Shown: positions 1 to 8,487 of the stretch, piece by piece
How the letters are laid out: the number at the start of each line of letters is the position of its first letter
Numbering within the stretch: position 1 is the stretch's first letter
Assembly: GCA_016194745.1 (NCBI GenBank)
Contig: JACQBA010000007.1
Span: 124,001-188,000 of the forward strand
DNA from: Elusimicrobiota bacterium
Lineage (GTDB): Bacteria; Elusimicrobiota; Elusimicrobia; UBA1565; JACRDR01
Length of the DNA: 64,000 nt
Direction of reading: 5' to 3'
Notes under the pieces: model-generated
What the model saw: only the letters and a program-made list of their open reading frames with translations
Told to the model about the DNA's origin: nothing
Databases searched by the model: none
Translations under genes and position numbers: made by a program

Positions 1-123
1 CCACATCGAACTGTAGCCCATGAGGCGCGAGTCCTTCTTGGAAGGATAATCCAAGACGGCGGTCTCGATCACCTCAAGGCCGAGCCCGACGACGGCGAAC
101 AGGAAACACTTGAACGCGAGCAC
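1..123 (-). CDS. N-terminal fragment of a small membrane protein, cut by the window edge
   Basis: Only the first 41 codons are present and the reading frame is open to base 1. The fragment begins at GTG and starts with a hydrophobic helix (LAFKCFLFAVVGLGLEVIE). A short charged stretch, KKDSR, and the motif LMGYSSMW follow. Helix plus LMGYSS(M/L)W resembles the start of small multi-pass proteins filed in Pfam as putative ABC-transporter type IV (CmpB-like). This is recalled from pattern and was not searched. A TATACT hexamer lies six bases before the GTG, which supports this start and predicts a leaderless transcript. The function is unknown; the membrane location is fairly sure. Confidence 0.5.
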   Translation of the reverse strand, partial: MLAFKCFLFAVVGLGLEVIETAVLDYPSKKDSRLMGYSSMW

Positions 124-129
124 GCTTTC

Positions 130-135
130 AGTATA
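130..135 (-). promoter_or_regulatory. -10 element TATACT, leaderless-type
   Basis: TATACT on the minus strand ends six bases before the GTG of the truncated membrane protein. The expected transcription start therefore falls on or next to the start codon. No convincing -35 is visible. Confidence 0.5.
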
Positions 136-158
136 GCCCCCGCCGACGGAAAAACAAG

Positions 159-1838
159 CTAGCGTCTGGACCAGATCTGGACGGGGCGGCTCGGGTAGGG
201 GGAGAAGGGGACGCAGGGAAACCGCAGCCTGTGATACGAGAACGAAGAGCCCTGCAGGTCGAGTTCCAAGGCGTAGCGATTGCGGAACTCCTCCGTCTTG
301 GCGAACTCCGGGGTGTCGAAATAGGCGTTGACCACGAAGTCCGTGTCCGGGACCAGGGCGCGTTCCGTGTTGGGGAGGTACACGAGCCGCCGGCCCAAGT
401 AGCGGAACGGGGGGAAGCTCGCGCCCGGGACGGCATGCGTCATCGCGATGGAGGCGGAGGGCAAGGCGTGCTCGCGCAGCCAGCGGCCTCCCTGCGCGAG
501 ATGGTCCACCGCGGCGTCGCGCAGCCAAACCCCGGACGCTCCCGCGGCGGCCGCCAGGCAGCCCATGAGGAGCAGGCGGCCGGCGGCGCTGCCCCTGCGC
601 AGAGCCCCGCGCGCGGCCAGAAGGGCGATCACGGGGTAAAGCGGCAGAAGATGATGCGCGGAGCCGCCGATCACCATGCCGAAGAAGACAAGGGCCGGGG
701 CGAGCGCGAGCCAGAGGAAGCGCTCTGGTCCCGCCTCGCGCCGCGCGGCAGGCAGCGCGGATAGACTGGCGGCCAGGTAGAGCGCGCCCGGGAAGGTGAG
801 GAAGTTGTCGGTCAGGCAGGGAAACAGGAGGCCCGCAGTAGGGTCCCCGAAGTTGAACTCGTGCCGCAATCGGAGGATGTCGTCCAAGTGGAAGATCACC
901 TGGGGGTTGGTGACGAGGAAGACGACCGCGCCGGCCGTCGCGCTCGCGGCGAGCGCCGGAAACTCGCGAAGCGGCAGCCGCCACTTGAGCGCCTGTGCCC
1001 TCGCTAGAGGCACCCAGAGCCACGTCAGCGCGTAGAGGTAGGAGGTCGCTCCAGCCAGGCCCGCGAGGACTCCGGCCGCCAGCACGTCCCGCGTGCCCCC
1101 GCCGGCGCACGCGATGCGCAGGCATAGCGCCGCGAGCCCGGCCTCGAAGAGAGCCGTCACGCCCCACGGCTTGACGAGGTGCCCGTTGATCACCGTGATC
1201 GGGTCGAGGCAATATAGCATCGCCGCCGCGGCGGCGGTCCTCCACCCGAACCAGCGCCGCGCGGCGGCGTACACGATCGCCGTAGTACCTAGCGCCGCCG
1301 CGGCGCCCGCCGCCCTCGCGAAGACGTAAATCCCCGCCATGTGCTGCGGGTGGGTGAAGTAATGCGCGATGTCGGAGGTCAGCGCCAGCGCGCCCGCCGC
1401 GTGCCCGGCGAGGAGAAAAAGCCCGACGAGAAAAAGATAGAGATAGCCGTAGACGACGAACGGCAGGCGCCGGTCGCGCGCCGCCTTCTTCAGGCGGCTC
1501 AGGGCGCCGATGACCTGCTGCTCGTCGGTCGAGCGGGGTTGGAGGAGGTGAGAGCGCATGCCGTTCAGCACGATGTCCTCGCTCAACGCCTCGCCCGGCT
1601 TGGGCTGCCCTTTCATCATGTCGAGGTTGACGTCCCGGTATTGCGAGTACACTTCCTCGCGCAGCCTGACCATCCGGGGCGCGAGTCGCTCGACCTCCTC
1701 GCGAGACTCGAAGACCGCGAGCGTGCGGCTCCAATCGGGGAGCCCCCAGCCCAAGCGGAAGAAATGGACGAACACCGCCGCCGCGGCCAGCCTCGCGAGA
1801 ACCCAGCGCTCGTCCGGCTCGAGCCCGGTGCGCTTCAT
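159..1838 (-). CDS. GT-C-like multi-pass membrane protein (glycosyltransferase 39-type fold)
   Basis: This 559-residue integral membrane protein has about nine to ten hydrophobic segments. The first is at residues 14-30, others lie near 127-153 and 165-190, and several fall between about 200 and 430. A soluble C-terminal tail of about 100 residues follows. The motif GGSAHHLLPLYPVIALL near residue 385 matches the (R/H)HLLPLYP loop common in GT39/GT83-like lipid-linked-sugar glycosyltransferases. An acidic residue pair after the first helix, typical of active GT-C enzymes, is not obvious, and the first loop (residues 40-125) is long and charged. The ATG overlaps the stop of the upstream methyltransferase gene by four bases (ATGA), so the two are co-translated. 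The likely role is transfer of sugar to lipid or protein at the cell envelope; the substrate is unknown. Confidence 0.6.
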   Translation of the reverse strand: MKRTGLEPDERWVLARLAAAAVFVHFFRLGWGLPDWSRTLAVFESREEVERLAPRMVRLREEVYSQYRDVNLDMMKGQPKPGEALSEDIVLNGMRSHLLQPRSTDEQQVIGALSRLKKAARDRRLPFVVYGYLYLFLVGLFLLAGHAAGALALTSDIAHYFTHPQHMAGIYVFARAAGAAAALGTTAIVYAAARRWFGWRTAAAAAMLYCLDPITVINGHLVKPWGVTALFEAGLAALCLRIACAGGGTRDVLAAGVLAGLAGATSYLYALTWLWVPLARAQALKWRLPLREFPALAASATAGAVVFLVTNPQVIFHLDDILRLRHEFNFGDPTAGLLFPCLTDNFLTFPGALYLAASLSALPAARREAGPERFLWLALAPALVFFGMVIGGSAHHLLPLYPVIALLAARGALRRGSAAGRLLLMGCLAAAAGASGVWLRDAAVDHLAQGGRWLREHALPSASIAMTHAVPGASFPPFRYLGRRLVYLPNTERALVPDTDFVVNAYFDTPEFAKTEEFRNRYALELDLQGSSFSYHRLRFPCVPFSPYPSRPVQIWSRR

Positions 1839-2560
1839 CGCTTCTCGGCGTAGATGAGGAGCGAGCCCGCGATTTCGCGAAGAAGGGGGACCCGCTCGAG
1901 AATGCGCGTCAGACGGCTGAGCGCGTCGATAAGACCGGCGGGTACAGCCGGGTGGAGGAAATCGTAGGGGACCACCTCGACCGCCGAAAATCCCGCCGAG
2001 CGCAGATCCGCCGCCAGACGCCAGCGGAAGAAGGCGGTCTCGTCGGGCGACTCGCCCATGCGGCGCTTCACGAAGCCGACGTTCTTCATGACCGCGATCT
2101 GCGGGTTCATCATGTTCGGCTCGGCGAAGGCGAGACGGCCGCCCGGCTTGAGCACCCGAAAGAACTCTTCCAAGGCCCGGCGCACGTCGAGATGATGCAG
2201 GATGGAACTGCCGTAGACGACGTCGAAGGAGCCGCTCGGGTAGGCGAGCTTATGCGCGTCGGCCGTCTCGATCTTCGCGTTGGGGATGTTCTTTCCCCGT
2301 GCGAGCTGCAGCAGGTCCTCCGAGAGGTCCGTCGCGGTGATCTGCGCCCCGGAGCGCGCCACCTTCTCCGTGAAGACTCCCGAGCCGCAGCCCACCTCGA
2401 GCGCCCGGTCCTTGGGTCCCAGTCGGCAGCGCTCGACGAAGAACCGTCCGCGCCGCTCCGCGCGCGCTTGCCCGGCCGCGGAGGCCCAGCCCCATATCTC
2501 CTCCGCGCGATGCTTGATGAGCGCGCCATGCTCGATCTCGTGTTCGAGCTTCGAATCCAT
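1835..2560 (-). CDS. Class I SAM-dependent methyltransferase
   Basis: This 241-residue protein has a clear Rossmann methyltransferase core. Motif I is ALEVGCGSGVFTEKVA near residue 53, the acidic end of strand 2 is TATDLSE, motif II/III is FDVVYGSSILHHLD, and a following strand is LKPGGRLAFAEPN. This arrangement is typical of the UbiE/COQ5-like methyltransferase 11 group. The C-terminal 70 residues are helical and probably shape the substrate site. The gene is first in a two-gene operon with the GT-C-like membrane protein, which suggests methylation of a lipid, sugar or envelope glycan; that is inference from neighbourhood. TAGACT lies six bases before the ATG, so the mRNA is probably leaderless. 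Confidence 0.85.
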   Translation of the reverse strand: MDSKLEHEIEHGALIKHRAEEIWGWASAAGQARAERRGRFFVERCRLGPKDRALEVGCGSGVFTEKVARSGAQITATDLSEDLLQLARGKNIPNAKIETADAHKLAYPSGSFDVVYGSSILHHLDVRRALEEFFRVLKPGGRLAFAEPNMMNPQIAVMKNVGFVKRRMGESPDETAFFRWRLAADLRSAGFSAVEVVPYDFLHPAVPAGLIDALSRLTRILERVPLLREIAGSLLIYAEKR

Positions 2561-2566
2561 GGGCCG

Positions 2567-2572
2567 AGTCTA
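2567..2572 (-). promoter_or_regulatory. -10 element TAGACT, leaderless-type
   Basis: TAGACT on the minus strand lies six bases before the ATG of the methyltransferase gene. There is no Shine-Dalgarno sequence in between. Confidence 0.45.
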
Positions 2573-2626
2573 GCTTTTCACTCGGCAGCCCTGCCAGCGG
2601 CCGAACATGGGCCGACGCCGCTTAGG

Positions 2627-2632
2627 TATAAT
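2627..2632 (+). promoter_or_regulatory. -10 element TATAAT, leaderless-type
   Basis: A perfect consensus TATAAT is followed by ACGGC and then the ATG of the DUF2332 gene, a spacing of five bases. Transcription would start at the start codon. No -35 match is seen at the usual distance. Confidence 0.65.
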
Positions 2633-2637
2633 ACGGC

Positions 2638-3801
2638 ATGCGGCGCCAAGCGTTCCTGAACTACGGAAAGGCGCTCTCCGCCTACGTCGGGGGCAAGTCG
2701 CCGACGTATTCGGAGATGCTGAAAGCCGTCCTGCATTCGGTGGAGATCGGCGCGCCATGGTTCGACCGCATGGCGCGCGCTTGGGGCGGGCGCACGTTCA
2801 CGACCGACTACGAGGCGCCGTCCTTGCTGCTGCATCAGCTTCATTTCGCCGCCCTGGCGGGAGAGGCGCCGCAGCTGAGGGCGATCTTCCCGATGTGCTC
2901 CGGCAAGTGGACCGACGGCTCCGACCGGTCGGTGATCGACTTCTTGGAGGCCGCCCCCGCGTCTTTTTGGGACGAACTGAAGCACCGAAGGCTGCAGACG
3001 AACGACTCCGGACGCGCCGCGGGTTGGCTGCTGGCCGCCTGCGCGGCGTTTTTGCCGCGCAACCTGCCGTTCCATCTTGCCGACATGGGAACGAGCGCGG
3101 GCCTGACGTTGATCGGAGACTACCTTCCGAGAACGTTCACCTTGACGACCTCGAACGCGGAGCCGGCCGACGAGCCGCCGCACTGGCGCGACGTCCCGTA
3201 TCCCGTGTTGACTCGCGTCGGCCTCGACCGGAGCCCGGTGGATCTTTTCGACGACCGGCAGCGCGCCTGGCTGCGCGCCTGCTTGGGGCCCGACAACGAA
3301 GACGGCGCGCAGCGCTTCGACGCGGCGGCGGAGTTGTTCCTGCGGCTGAGGCGCGATCCAAAGTTCCTTCAGCTGATCGCTTGCCCGTTCCAGGACATGC
3401 CTCAGTCCATCGCCGCCGCCATTGCTCCCCATGCCCAGGAAGGGCTGTTGATCTACAACTCGCAGGCCACGGATTTCCTCGACGCGGCCGGGCACGCCGC
3501 GCTGGCGGCGGGAGTGGCCAAGGCGCTGGCTCCCTGGGGAGACCGGGGCATTTGGGTCGAGTTCGAGATGCCGCGAGACAAGAGTTCCCGCCAGCATCAA
3601 TTGCGCGTCAGCCGACTCATCGAGGGCCGCTTCGAGACGCGGACTCTCGCGCAAGCGACCGGAAAGCCGATGGAGCTGGCCGTCCTTACGGGCTGGGATT
3701 TCCTGCGGCCCCTCGGCACCTCGGCTCCGCCTCGGAATACTCGCGAGGAGCCGCTCAAGACCCTGGAGCCGGGGACGTACCGCTTTCCGCCCGGCGGTTG
3801 A
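2638..3801 (+). CDS. DUF2332 family protein
   Basis: This 387-residue soluble protein fits the DUF2332 family in several places. The motif RRLQTNDSGRAA (near residue 120) corresponds to the family's R-x-V/L-QTNE-x-GR signature. ADMGTSAGLTLIGDYL (near 147) corresponds to its conserved GxSAGLNLLxD motif, which looks like a degenerate SAM-binding loop. The family has no established activity; a methyltransferase-like fold is possible from the GTSAG motif but unproven. It stands alone between two minus-strand genes. The ATG is fixed by the TATAAT five bases upstream, since there is no room for a ribosome-binding site on such a transcript. Confidence 0.75.
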   Translation: MRRQAFLNYGKALSAYVGGKSPTYSEMLKAVLHSVEIGAPWFDRMARAWGGRTFTTDYEAPSLLLHQLHFAALAGEAPQLRAIFPMCSGKWTDGSDRSVIDFLEAAPASFWDELKHRRLQTNDSGRAAGWLLAACAAFLPRNLPFHLADMGTSAGLTLIGDYLPRTFTLTTSNAEPADEPPHWRDVPYPVLTRVGLDRSPVDLFDDRQRAWLRACLGPDNEDGAQRFDAAAELFLRLRRDPKFLQLIACPFQDMPQSIAAAIAPHAQEGLLIYNSQATDFLDAAGHAALAAGVAKALAPWGDRGIWVEFEMPRDKSSRQHQLRVSRLIEGRFETRTLAQATGKPMELAVLTGWDFLRPLGTSAPPRNTREEPLKTLEPGTYRFPPGG

Positions 3802-3819
3802 TTGCGCGCCGCGCCGGAG

Positions 3820-4284
3820 TCAATCCGCCAGTAGGCTTCGAACGGCCTCCGCGTTCCGATCGGCGATCGCTTTCTCGGTTTTCTTGAGCCGCTCGCTGTC
3901 TGGGTCCACGGACGCGTAGGCGCAGGGCGTCGTGAGGGAAACGGTCGTCCCCGGCTCCGGTTCTCCGGCGTCGATCGTCCGGAACGTCACGCCGCCTCCA
4001 GTGCAGGGTTCCTGCCTCAGCGACAGGGTCTTGCCGCGGCTTTCGCGCGCGAGGGCCAGGATATCGCCGATGAGTTCCGATGAAAATCCGCTATTGGCGG
4101 TCCGTCCGGAGGTCACCGTTACGACTCGTCCCGACGAATAGACGGTCGTTCGGCTGGGAGCGGAATGGCTGTAGCGGACGTGATAATCGGCGATCTTTCG
4201 CTCTTGAGCCTGGGCAGGGGAAGGCCGGAGGAAGGAGGTGAGGACGGCGGCGACGGCGATTCGGAGGAGCTGCGGGCTTGGCAT
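3820..4284 (-). CDS. Small exported protein, unknown function
   Basis: This protein has about 154 residues from the chosen ATG; a TTG eight codons upstream is also in frame. Residues 1-27 form a signal peptide (MPSPQLLRIAVAAVLTSF, then PAQA just before the likely cut). The mature part starts with a strand-rich segment (YHVRYSHS, TTVYSSGRVVTVTSG). A helix (GDILALAR) follows, then a pair of cysteines (EPCTGGG and TTPCAYA) that could form a disulfide. The charged C-terminal helix is LKKTEKAIADRNAEAVRSLL. I do not recognise a family. Its plan resembles the exported protein at 12165-12677. The gene converges on the DUF2332 gene with an 18-base gap. Confidence 0.6.
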   Translation of the reverse strand: MPSPQLLRIAVAAVLTSFLRPSPAQAQERKIADYHVRYSHSAPSRTTVYSSGRVVTVTSGRTANSGFSSELIGDILALARESRGKTLSLRQEPCTGGGVTFRTIDAGEPEPGTTVSLTTPCAYASVDPDSERLKKTEKAIADRNAEAVRSLLAD

Positions 4285-4427
4285 GGTGGCCTCAATGCCG
4301 CCCGCCAAACCCCTCCCTGTTCGGGCGACGTTGATAGAATATGACGAATTTGACGCCTTATCCAGCGTCCTTTGGGGGCGGCCCGCCTAGGCACTTTGGC
4401 CCCCTGGTAGAGTCGCCCGAAAGAGTC

Positions 4428-4433
4428 TATACT
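4428..4433 (+). promoter_or_regulatory. -10 element TATACT upstream of gabT
   Basis: TATACT, with a weak -35 (TGGTAG) 17 bases upstream, would start a transcript with a leader of about 80 bases. The leader contains a small hairpin at 4467-4485 (CTCCGA...TCGGAG) before gabT. Unlike several other genes here, this one is not leaderless. Confidence 0.45.
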
Positions 4434-4522
4434 AGGGACGTCCCACTCTCAAGCATGTCGTCCGGCGTCGGGCTCCGAGAAGTCTTCGGAGATCCCCTGT
4501 AAGGCGGGCTCGGGGTGAAAAA

Positions 4523-5896
4523 ATGCAATTAAAAGAAAAGAAAATTGCGAAAACGCGTCCTGGGGCGACTAAGGCGCACGCGCCGCGCTCGACGGAGCTT
4601 TCCAAGCGCTTCACGACGGACCGCGACCGGTTCGTCGCCAAGGGAGTATTTCAATTCCACTCCCTCTTTGTCGAAACCGGTAATAATGCCGTCCTGAAGG
4701 ACGTAGACGGCAATGAATACCTCGATTTTACGTCGGGAATAGGCACCTTGAACGTCGGGCACTGCCATCCGGCGGTCGTGGAGGCCATCCGGCGCCAGGC
4801 CGGGCAGATGCTCCATATCTCGATGCATGTGGCGTCCTACTCTTCCTATGTTAAGGTCTGCGAGCGGCTGGTATCGGCCGCGCCGGGCATCTTCCCCAAG
4901 AAGGCGGTCCTATTCAACAGCGGGGCCGAGGCGGTCGAAAATGCAGTGAAGGTTGCGCGGGCATTCACGGGCCGCCAGGGGATCATCTCCTTCGATCTGG
5001 GCTTCCACGGACGTACGTTCCTGGCCCTGGGATTGACCGGGAAGCAGAAGCCCTACCGCCAGAAGTTCGGACCGTTCCCCGGCGAAACCTATCGCGCGCC
5101 GTATCCGTACGCCTATCGGCCCCCGGAAGGCGTCCGCTCTCCCGATCTGACGCGGCACTGCCTCGGTCGTCTCGAGTCCCTCTTTACAACTTCGGTCAGT
5201 CCGGACAACGTCGCGGCGATCATCATCGAGCCGGTGCTGGGCGAGGGGGGAATCGTCGTCCCTCCTCCGGATTTCCTGCCCGCGCTGCGCCGGCTCTGCG
5301 ATCGCTACGGCATCCTGCTCGTCGCCGATGAGGTGCAGTCGGGCTTCGGCCGGACCGGCAAGATGTTCGCGGTCGAGCATTCGGGAGTCGTGCCTGATCT
5401 CATCACGGTCGCCAAATCGATGGCGGCGGGGCTTCCTCTGTCGGGCATCGTCGGCCGGGCGGAGATCCTCGATTCGGTTGAGCCGGGAGGCTTGGGCGGC
5501 ACGTTCGGAGGCAACCCGCTCTCCTGCGCCGCGGCGATGGGCGTCTTCGACATCATCGAGCACCAGAACTTGCTCGGCCGGGGCGCCCATATCGGGAAGA
5601 TCATGGCGGAGCGCTTGGATGGGATGAAGGAGCGCTGCGAGATCATCGGCGACAGCCGGGGCGTCGGCCCGATGCGGGCGCTCGAGCTTGTGCGCAGCCG
5701 CGCGTCGCGCGAACCGCTCGGCGAGTCCGAGATGAAGCAGGTGCTCGCCCGGTGCGCGGAGAGGGGCGTACTCCTCATCAAGGCCGGCCAGTTCGGGAAC
5801 GTGATCCGCATCCTGCCCCCGCTGACGATCGGCCCGGCGGAACTGGAGAAGGGTTTGGACGTCGTCGAGGACGTGCTGTCGAGGTTCCGGAACTAA
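4523..5896 (+). CDS. gabT: 4-aminobutyrate aminotransferase-like class III aminotransferase
   Basis: This 457-residue fold-type I PLP enzyme is close in length and sequence pattern to GabT. Landmarks are YLDFTSGIGTLNVGHCHP near residue 70, NSGAEAVENAVKVARA, the PLP-ring motif FHGRT, IIIEPVLGEGG, VADEVQSGFGRTG with the conserved Asp, and the Schiff-base lysine K298 in VAKSMAAG. GGLGGTFGGNPLSCAAA near the end is the usual phosphate-binding region. The predicted reaction converts 4-aminobutyrate and 2-oxoglutarate to succinate semialdehyde and glutamate in the cytoplasm. Ornithine- or lysine-type substrates cannot be excluded. It begins a four-gene cluster whose other members make GABA from putrescine, which favours the GABA assignment. 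The N-terminal 30 residues are basic and poorly conserved. Confidence 0.82.
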   Translation: MQLKEKKIAKTRPGATKAHAPRSTELSKRFTTDRDRFVAKGVFQFHSLFVETGNNAVLKDVDGNEYLDFTSGIGTLNVGHCHPAVVEAIRRQAGQMLHISMHVASYSSYVKVCERLVSAAPGIFPKKAVLFNSGAEAVENAVKVARAFTGRQGIISFDLGFHGRTFLALGLTGKQKPYRQKFGPFPGETYRAPYPYAYRPPEGVRSPDLTRHCLGRLESLFTTSVSPDNVAAIIIEPVLGEGGIVVPPPDFLPALRRLCDRYGILLVADEVQSGFGRTGKMFAVEHSGVVPDLITVAKSMAAGLPLSGIVGRAEILDSVEPGGLGGTFGGNPLSCAAAMGVFDIIEHQNLLGRGAHIGKIMAERLDGMKERCEIIGDSRGVGPMRALELVRSRASREPLGESEMKQVLARCAERGVLLIKAGQFGNVIRILPPLTIGPAELEKGLDVVEDVLSRFRN

Positions 5897-5902
5897 GAGA
5901 GC

Positions 5903-7111
5903 ATGGGAACGACGGTCGGCGTCGTCGGAGCGATGGGCCTCATGGCGGAGGCCGCGTTGCATGACCTCGGGAGGAATCCCGCGGTCTCGCGCGTCGTCGC
6001 CGCCGACCTGCGACTGGGCCGCCGGAGGCAGGTCGCCGCCAGGCTTCCCAATCGGCGCAAGTTCAAGTTCACGGAGATCGACCTGCGCAGGACCGCCGAC
6101 TCGGCCCGCGCGCTTCGAGGGACGGACGTGCTCATCAACGCGGCGTGGTACGAGCTGAATCTCGAAGCGATGGACCTCGCGCTCGCGCTCAAGGCGCACT
6201 ACGTTGATCTCGGCGGCCTTTACCACATGACGCTCAAGCAGCTCAAGAAGAGCCCGGAGTTCGCCAGGGCGCGTCGCGTCGCCGTGCTCGGCTGCGGCTC
6301 GACGCCGGGGATCACCAACATGATGGTCGCCGACATGGCGCGCTCCTTCGACCGCATCGACGCGGTGGACATCTTCGACGCGAGCGTCGACCCTTCCTTC
6401 GGCTCGAGCTTCCTGCCGCCGTTCTCCATCCGCACGATGCTCGATGAATACCTCATGCCGGCGCCGATCCTGGAGAAGGGGAAGATCGTCGCCGCCGCCG
6501 CGCACAGCCGTGCCGAGGGCCTCGAATTCAAGGCGCCGATCGGCCGCTGCTCGGCCGGGGCCGTGATCCACTCCGAAGCGGCGACGCTTCCCGCCTTCCT
6601 CAAGGACAAGGGCGTGCGCGACCTCGCATTCAAGATCGCGTATCCGGCGGGCGTCAAGGAACAGCTCGCCTTGTTAGTCTCCATGGGGATGGCCGACGCG
6701 AAACCGGTCAAGGTGGGCGCGCAAATGGTCTCGCCGCGCGCCTTCGTCACGGCGCTCGCGCAGGCCAGCGCTGGGACGCCGAGCGGCGCGCCGCGCGACT
6801 TCGAGGTTCTGCGCGTGCGCATGGCCGGAGTCCGGGGCCGCGATTGCGTCGTCGAGCGGGACTGCGAGATACGGCCCACGAGGCTGCTGTCCGCCGGCGC
6901 CATGGGGGTCGGATACGCGGCGTCGATCGCGGCCCACCTCCTCGCGGCCGGACGGACCCTTTTGCCCGGAGGCGCGGCCGCCCCGGAGCGCGTGTTCGCG
7001 CCGGAGTATTTCTTCGCGGAGTTGGGGATGCGCAAGGTTTTTCGGATGTTCGAGAAGGAGGGCCGGGGCGTGAAAGCGCGCTCCGTCGAGACGGCAGGGG
7101 GCCGACCATGA
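5903..7111 (+). CDS. Saccharopine dehydrogenase family protein (lysine 6-dehydrogenase-like)
   Basis: This 402-residue protein has an N-terminal Rossmann domain (VGVVGAMGLMAEAALHDL), slightly degenerate against GxGxxG. The family motif VLINAAWYELNLEAM, then HYVDLGGLYHMT and VLGCGSTPGITNMM, lies near residues 75-145. The pattern fits the saccharopine reductase/lysine 6-dehydrogenase group better than carboxynorspermidine dehydrogenase. Members are NAD(P)-dependent and act on secondary or primary amines next to an aldehyde. It lies six bases after gabT and overlaps patA by four bases (ATGA), so it is firmly part of the polyamine/amine cluster. The substrate is not known. It could reduce or oxidise an imine formed from 4-aminobutanal or act on lysine. 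Confidence 0.72.
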   Translation: MGTTVGVVGAMGLMAEAALHDLGRNPAVSRVVAADLRLGRRRQVAARLPNRRKFKFTEIDLRRTADSARALRGTDVLINAAWYELNLEAMDLALALKAHYVDLGGLYHMTLKQLKKSPEFARARRVAVLGCGSTPGITNMMVADMARSFDRIDAVDIFDASVDPSFGSSFLPPFSIRTMLDEYLMPAPILEKGKIVAAAAHSRAEGLEFKAPIGRCSAGAVIHSEAATLPAFLKDKGVRDLAFKIAYPAGVKEQLALLVSMGMADAKPVKVGAQMVSPRAFVTALAQASAGTPSGAPRDFEVLRVRMAGVRGRDCVVERDCEIRPTRLLSAGAMGVGYAASIAAHLLAAGRTLLPGGAAAPERVFAPEYFFAELGMRKVFRMFEKEGRGVKARSVETAGGRP

Positions 7112-8484
7112 AATCGACGCCGGCGGATATTCTCAAGGATACGCAGCGCACGCTCGATTTGATCGCGAAGGACGAGCTTTCGCAGGACGACAAGAAGTGG
7201 CTGACCGAGATGACTCTGGGGGGCTACGAGAACCACATCAATCCCGGGATATTGGAGTACCGCAAGGCCGTGTCGACGGACTATACCTCGATCGAGTGGG
7301 CGGACAGCGCCAACACCTTCACGGACATCAACGGGAAGAAGTACATCGACTTCCTCGGCGGCTTCGGCGTCTTCAACGTCGGCCACCGTCATCCGAAGGT
7401 CGTAAGCGCGGTGATCAACCAGTTCAAGCGCCAGGCCCTCCACTCCCAGGAGCTCTTGGAGCCGTTCCGCGCGATGCTGTCACGGCTGATCGCCGAGATC
7501 GCGCCGGGAGATCTCCAATACTCCTTCTTCGGCAATTCGGGCACCGAGGCGACCGAAGGGGCGATGAAGCTCGCGATGCTCCACACGGGCCGCAAGTCGT
7601 TCATCGCTGCGGTGGGCGCCTTCCACGGCAAGACGCTGGGCGCCTTGTCCGCCACCGCGAGGGCCAAATTCCGCCAGCCGTTCCTCCCGATCCTTCCCGA
7701 CTGCTATCACGTCCCCTACGGCGACGCGGACTTCATCGAGTCGGCCCTGAAGAGCGCCGACACAGTCGGAAACGACATCGCCGCCGTGATTCTCGAGCCG
7801 ATCCAAGGCGAGGGCGGCATCAACGTCCCGCCGGACGACTACCTGCCGCGGGTGCGCGATCTATGCGACCGCTACGGCGCCCTCCTAATCATCGACGAAA
7901 TTCAGACTGGCATGGGCCGGACCGGAAAGATGTTCTGCGTCGAGCATTGGAACGTGGTGCCCGACATCATGACGCTCGGCAAGGCCTTGGGCGGCGGCGT
8001 CATGCCGATCGGCGCCTTCGTCGCGCCGAAGAACATCTGGGAGCATCTCTTTCCGGAGCCATGGCTCCACTCGACGACCTTCGGCGGAAATCCGCTCGCC
8101 TGCGTCGCCGCCATCGCCGGCATCCACGTGCTCCTCGAGGAGAAGCTCCCCGAGCGCGCCGAGCGCATGGGCAACTCGATCATGCTCAAGCTCAAGGCGC
8201 TGCGGAGGCGATTTCCGAAGCTCTGCGTCGACGTGCGCGGCCGCGGTCTCATGATCGGCATCGAGTTCCCGTCCGACGAGATCGGCTATGAAGTCGCCAA
8301 GGGGCTCTTCGACGGCGGAGTCCTCGTCGCCGGAACGCTCTTTCACGCCAAGACCCTCCGCATCGAGCCGCCGCTCACCATCTCTCAAGAGGAGATGGAC
8401 CGGGCGCTCAACATCATGGAGAAGGTCTTCAAGGAAGTGAACGCGAAGCACTTCGAGTCGCCCAAGATCCAAGTCCGGAGGTAG
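7108..8484 (+). CDS. patA: Putrescine--2-oxoglutarate aminotransferase
   Basis: This 458-residue class III aminotransferase closely follows the E. coli PatA (YgjG) pattern. Matching segments include INPGILEYRKAV, LGGFGVFNVGHRHPKVV, LHSQELLEPFRAML, FFGNSGTEATEGAMKLA, GAFHGKTLGALSATA, VILEPIQGEGGI, IIDEIQTGMGRTGKMF and LGKALGGGVMPIGA with Schiff-base lysine K292, and AGTLFHAKTLRIEPPLT. These are specific to PatA and not general class III features. The reaction converts putrescine and 2-oxoglutarate to 4-aminobutanal and glutamate. The ATG overlaps the preceding stop. Its product is the substrate of the next gene, patD. Confidence 0.9.
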   Translation: MKSTPADILKDTQRTLDLIAKDELSQDDKKWLTEMTLGGYENHINPGILEYRKAVSTDYTSIEWADSANTFTDINGKKYIDFLGGFGVFNVGHRHPKVVSAVINQFKRQALHSQELLEPFRAMLSRLIAEIAPGDLQYSFFGNSGTEATEGAMKLAMLHTGRKSFIAAVGAFHGKTLGALSATARAKFRQPFLPILPDCYHVPYGDADFIESALKSADTVGNDIAAVILEPIQGEGGINVPPDDYLPRVRDLCDRYGALLIIDEIQTGMGRTGKMFCVEHWNVVPDIMTLGKALGGGVMPIGAFVAPKNIWEHLFPEPWLHSTTFGGNPLACVAAIAGIHVLLEEKLPERAERMGNSIMLKLKALRRRFPKLCVDVRGRGLMIGIEFPSDEIGYEVAKGLFDGGVLVAGTLFHAKTLRIEPPLTISQEEMDRALNIMEKVFKEVNAKHFESPKIQVRR

Positions 8485-8487
8485 TCC

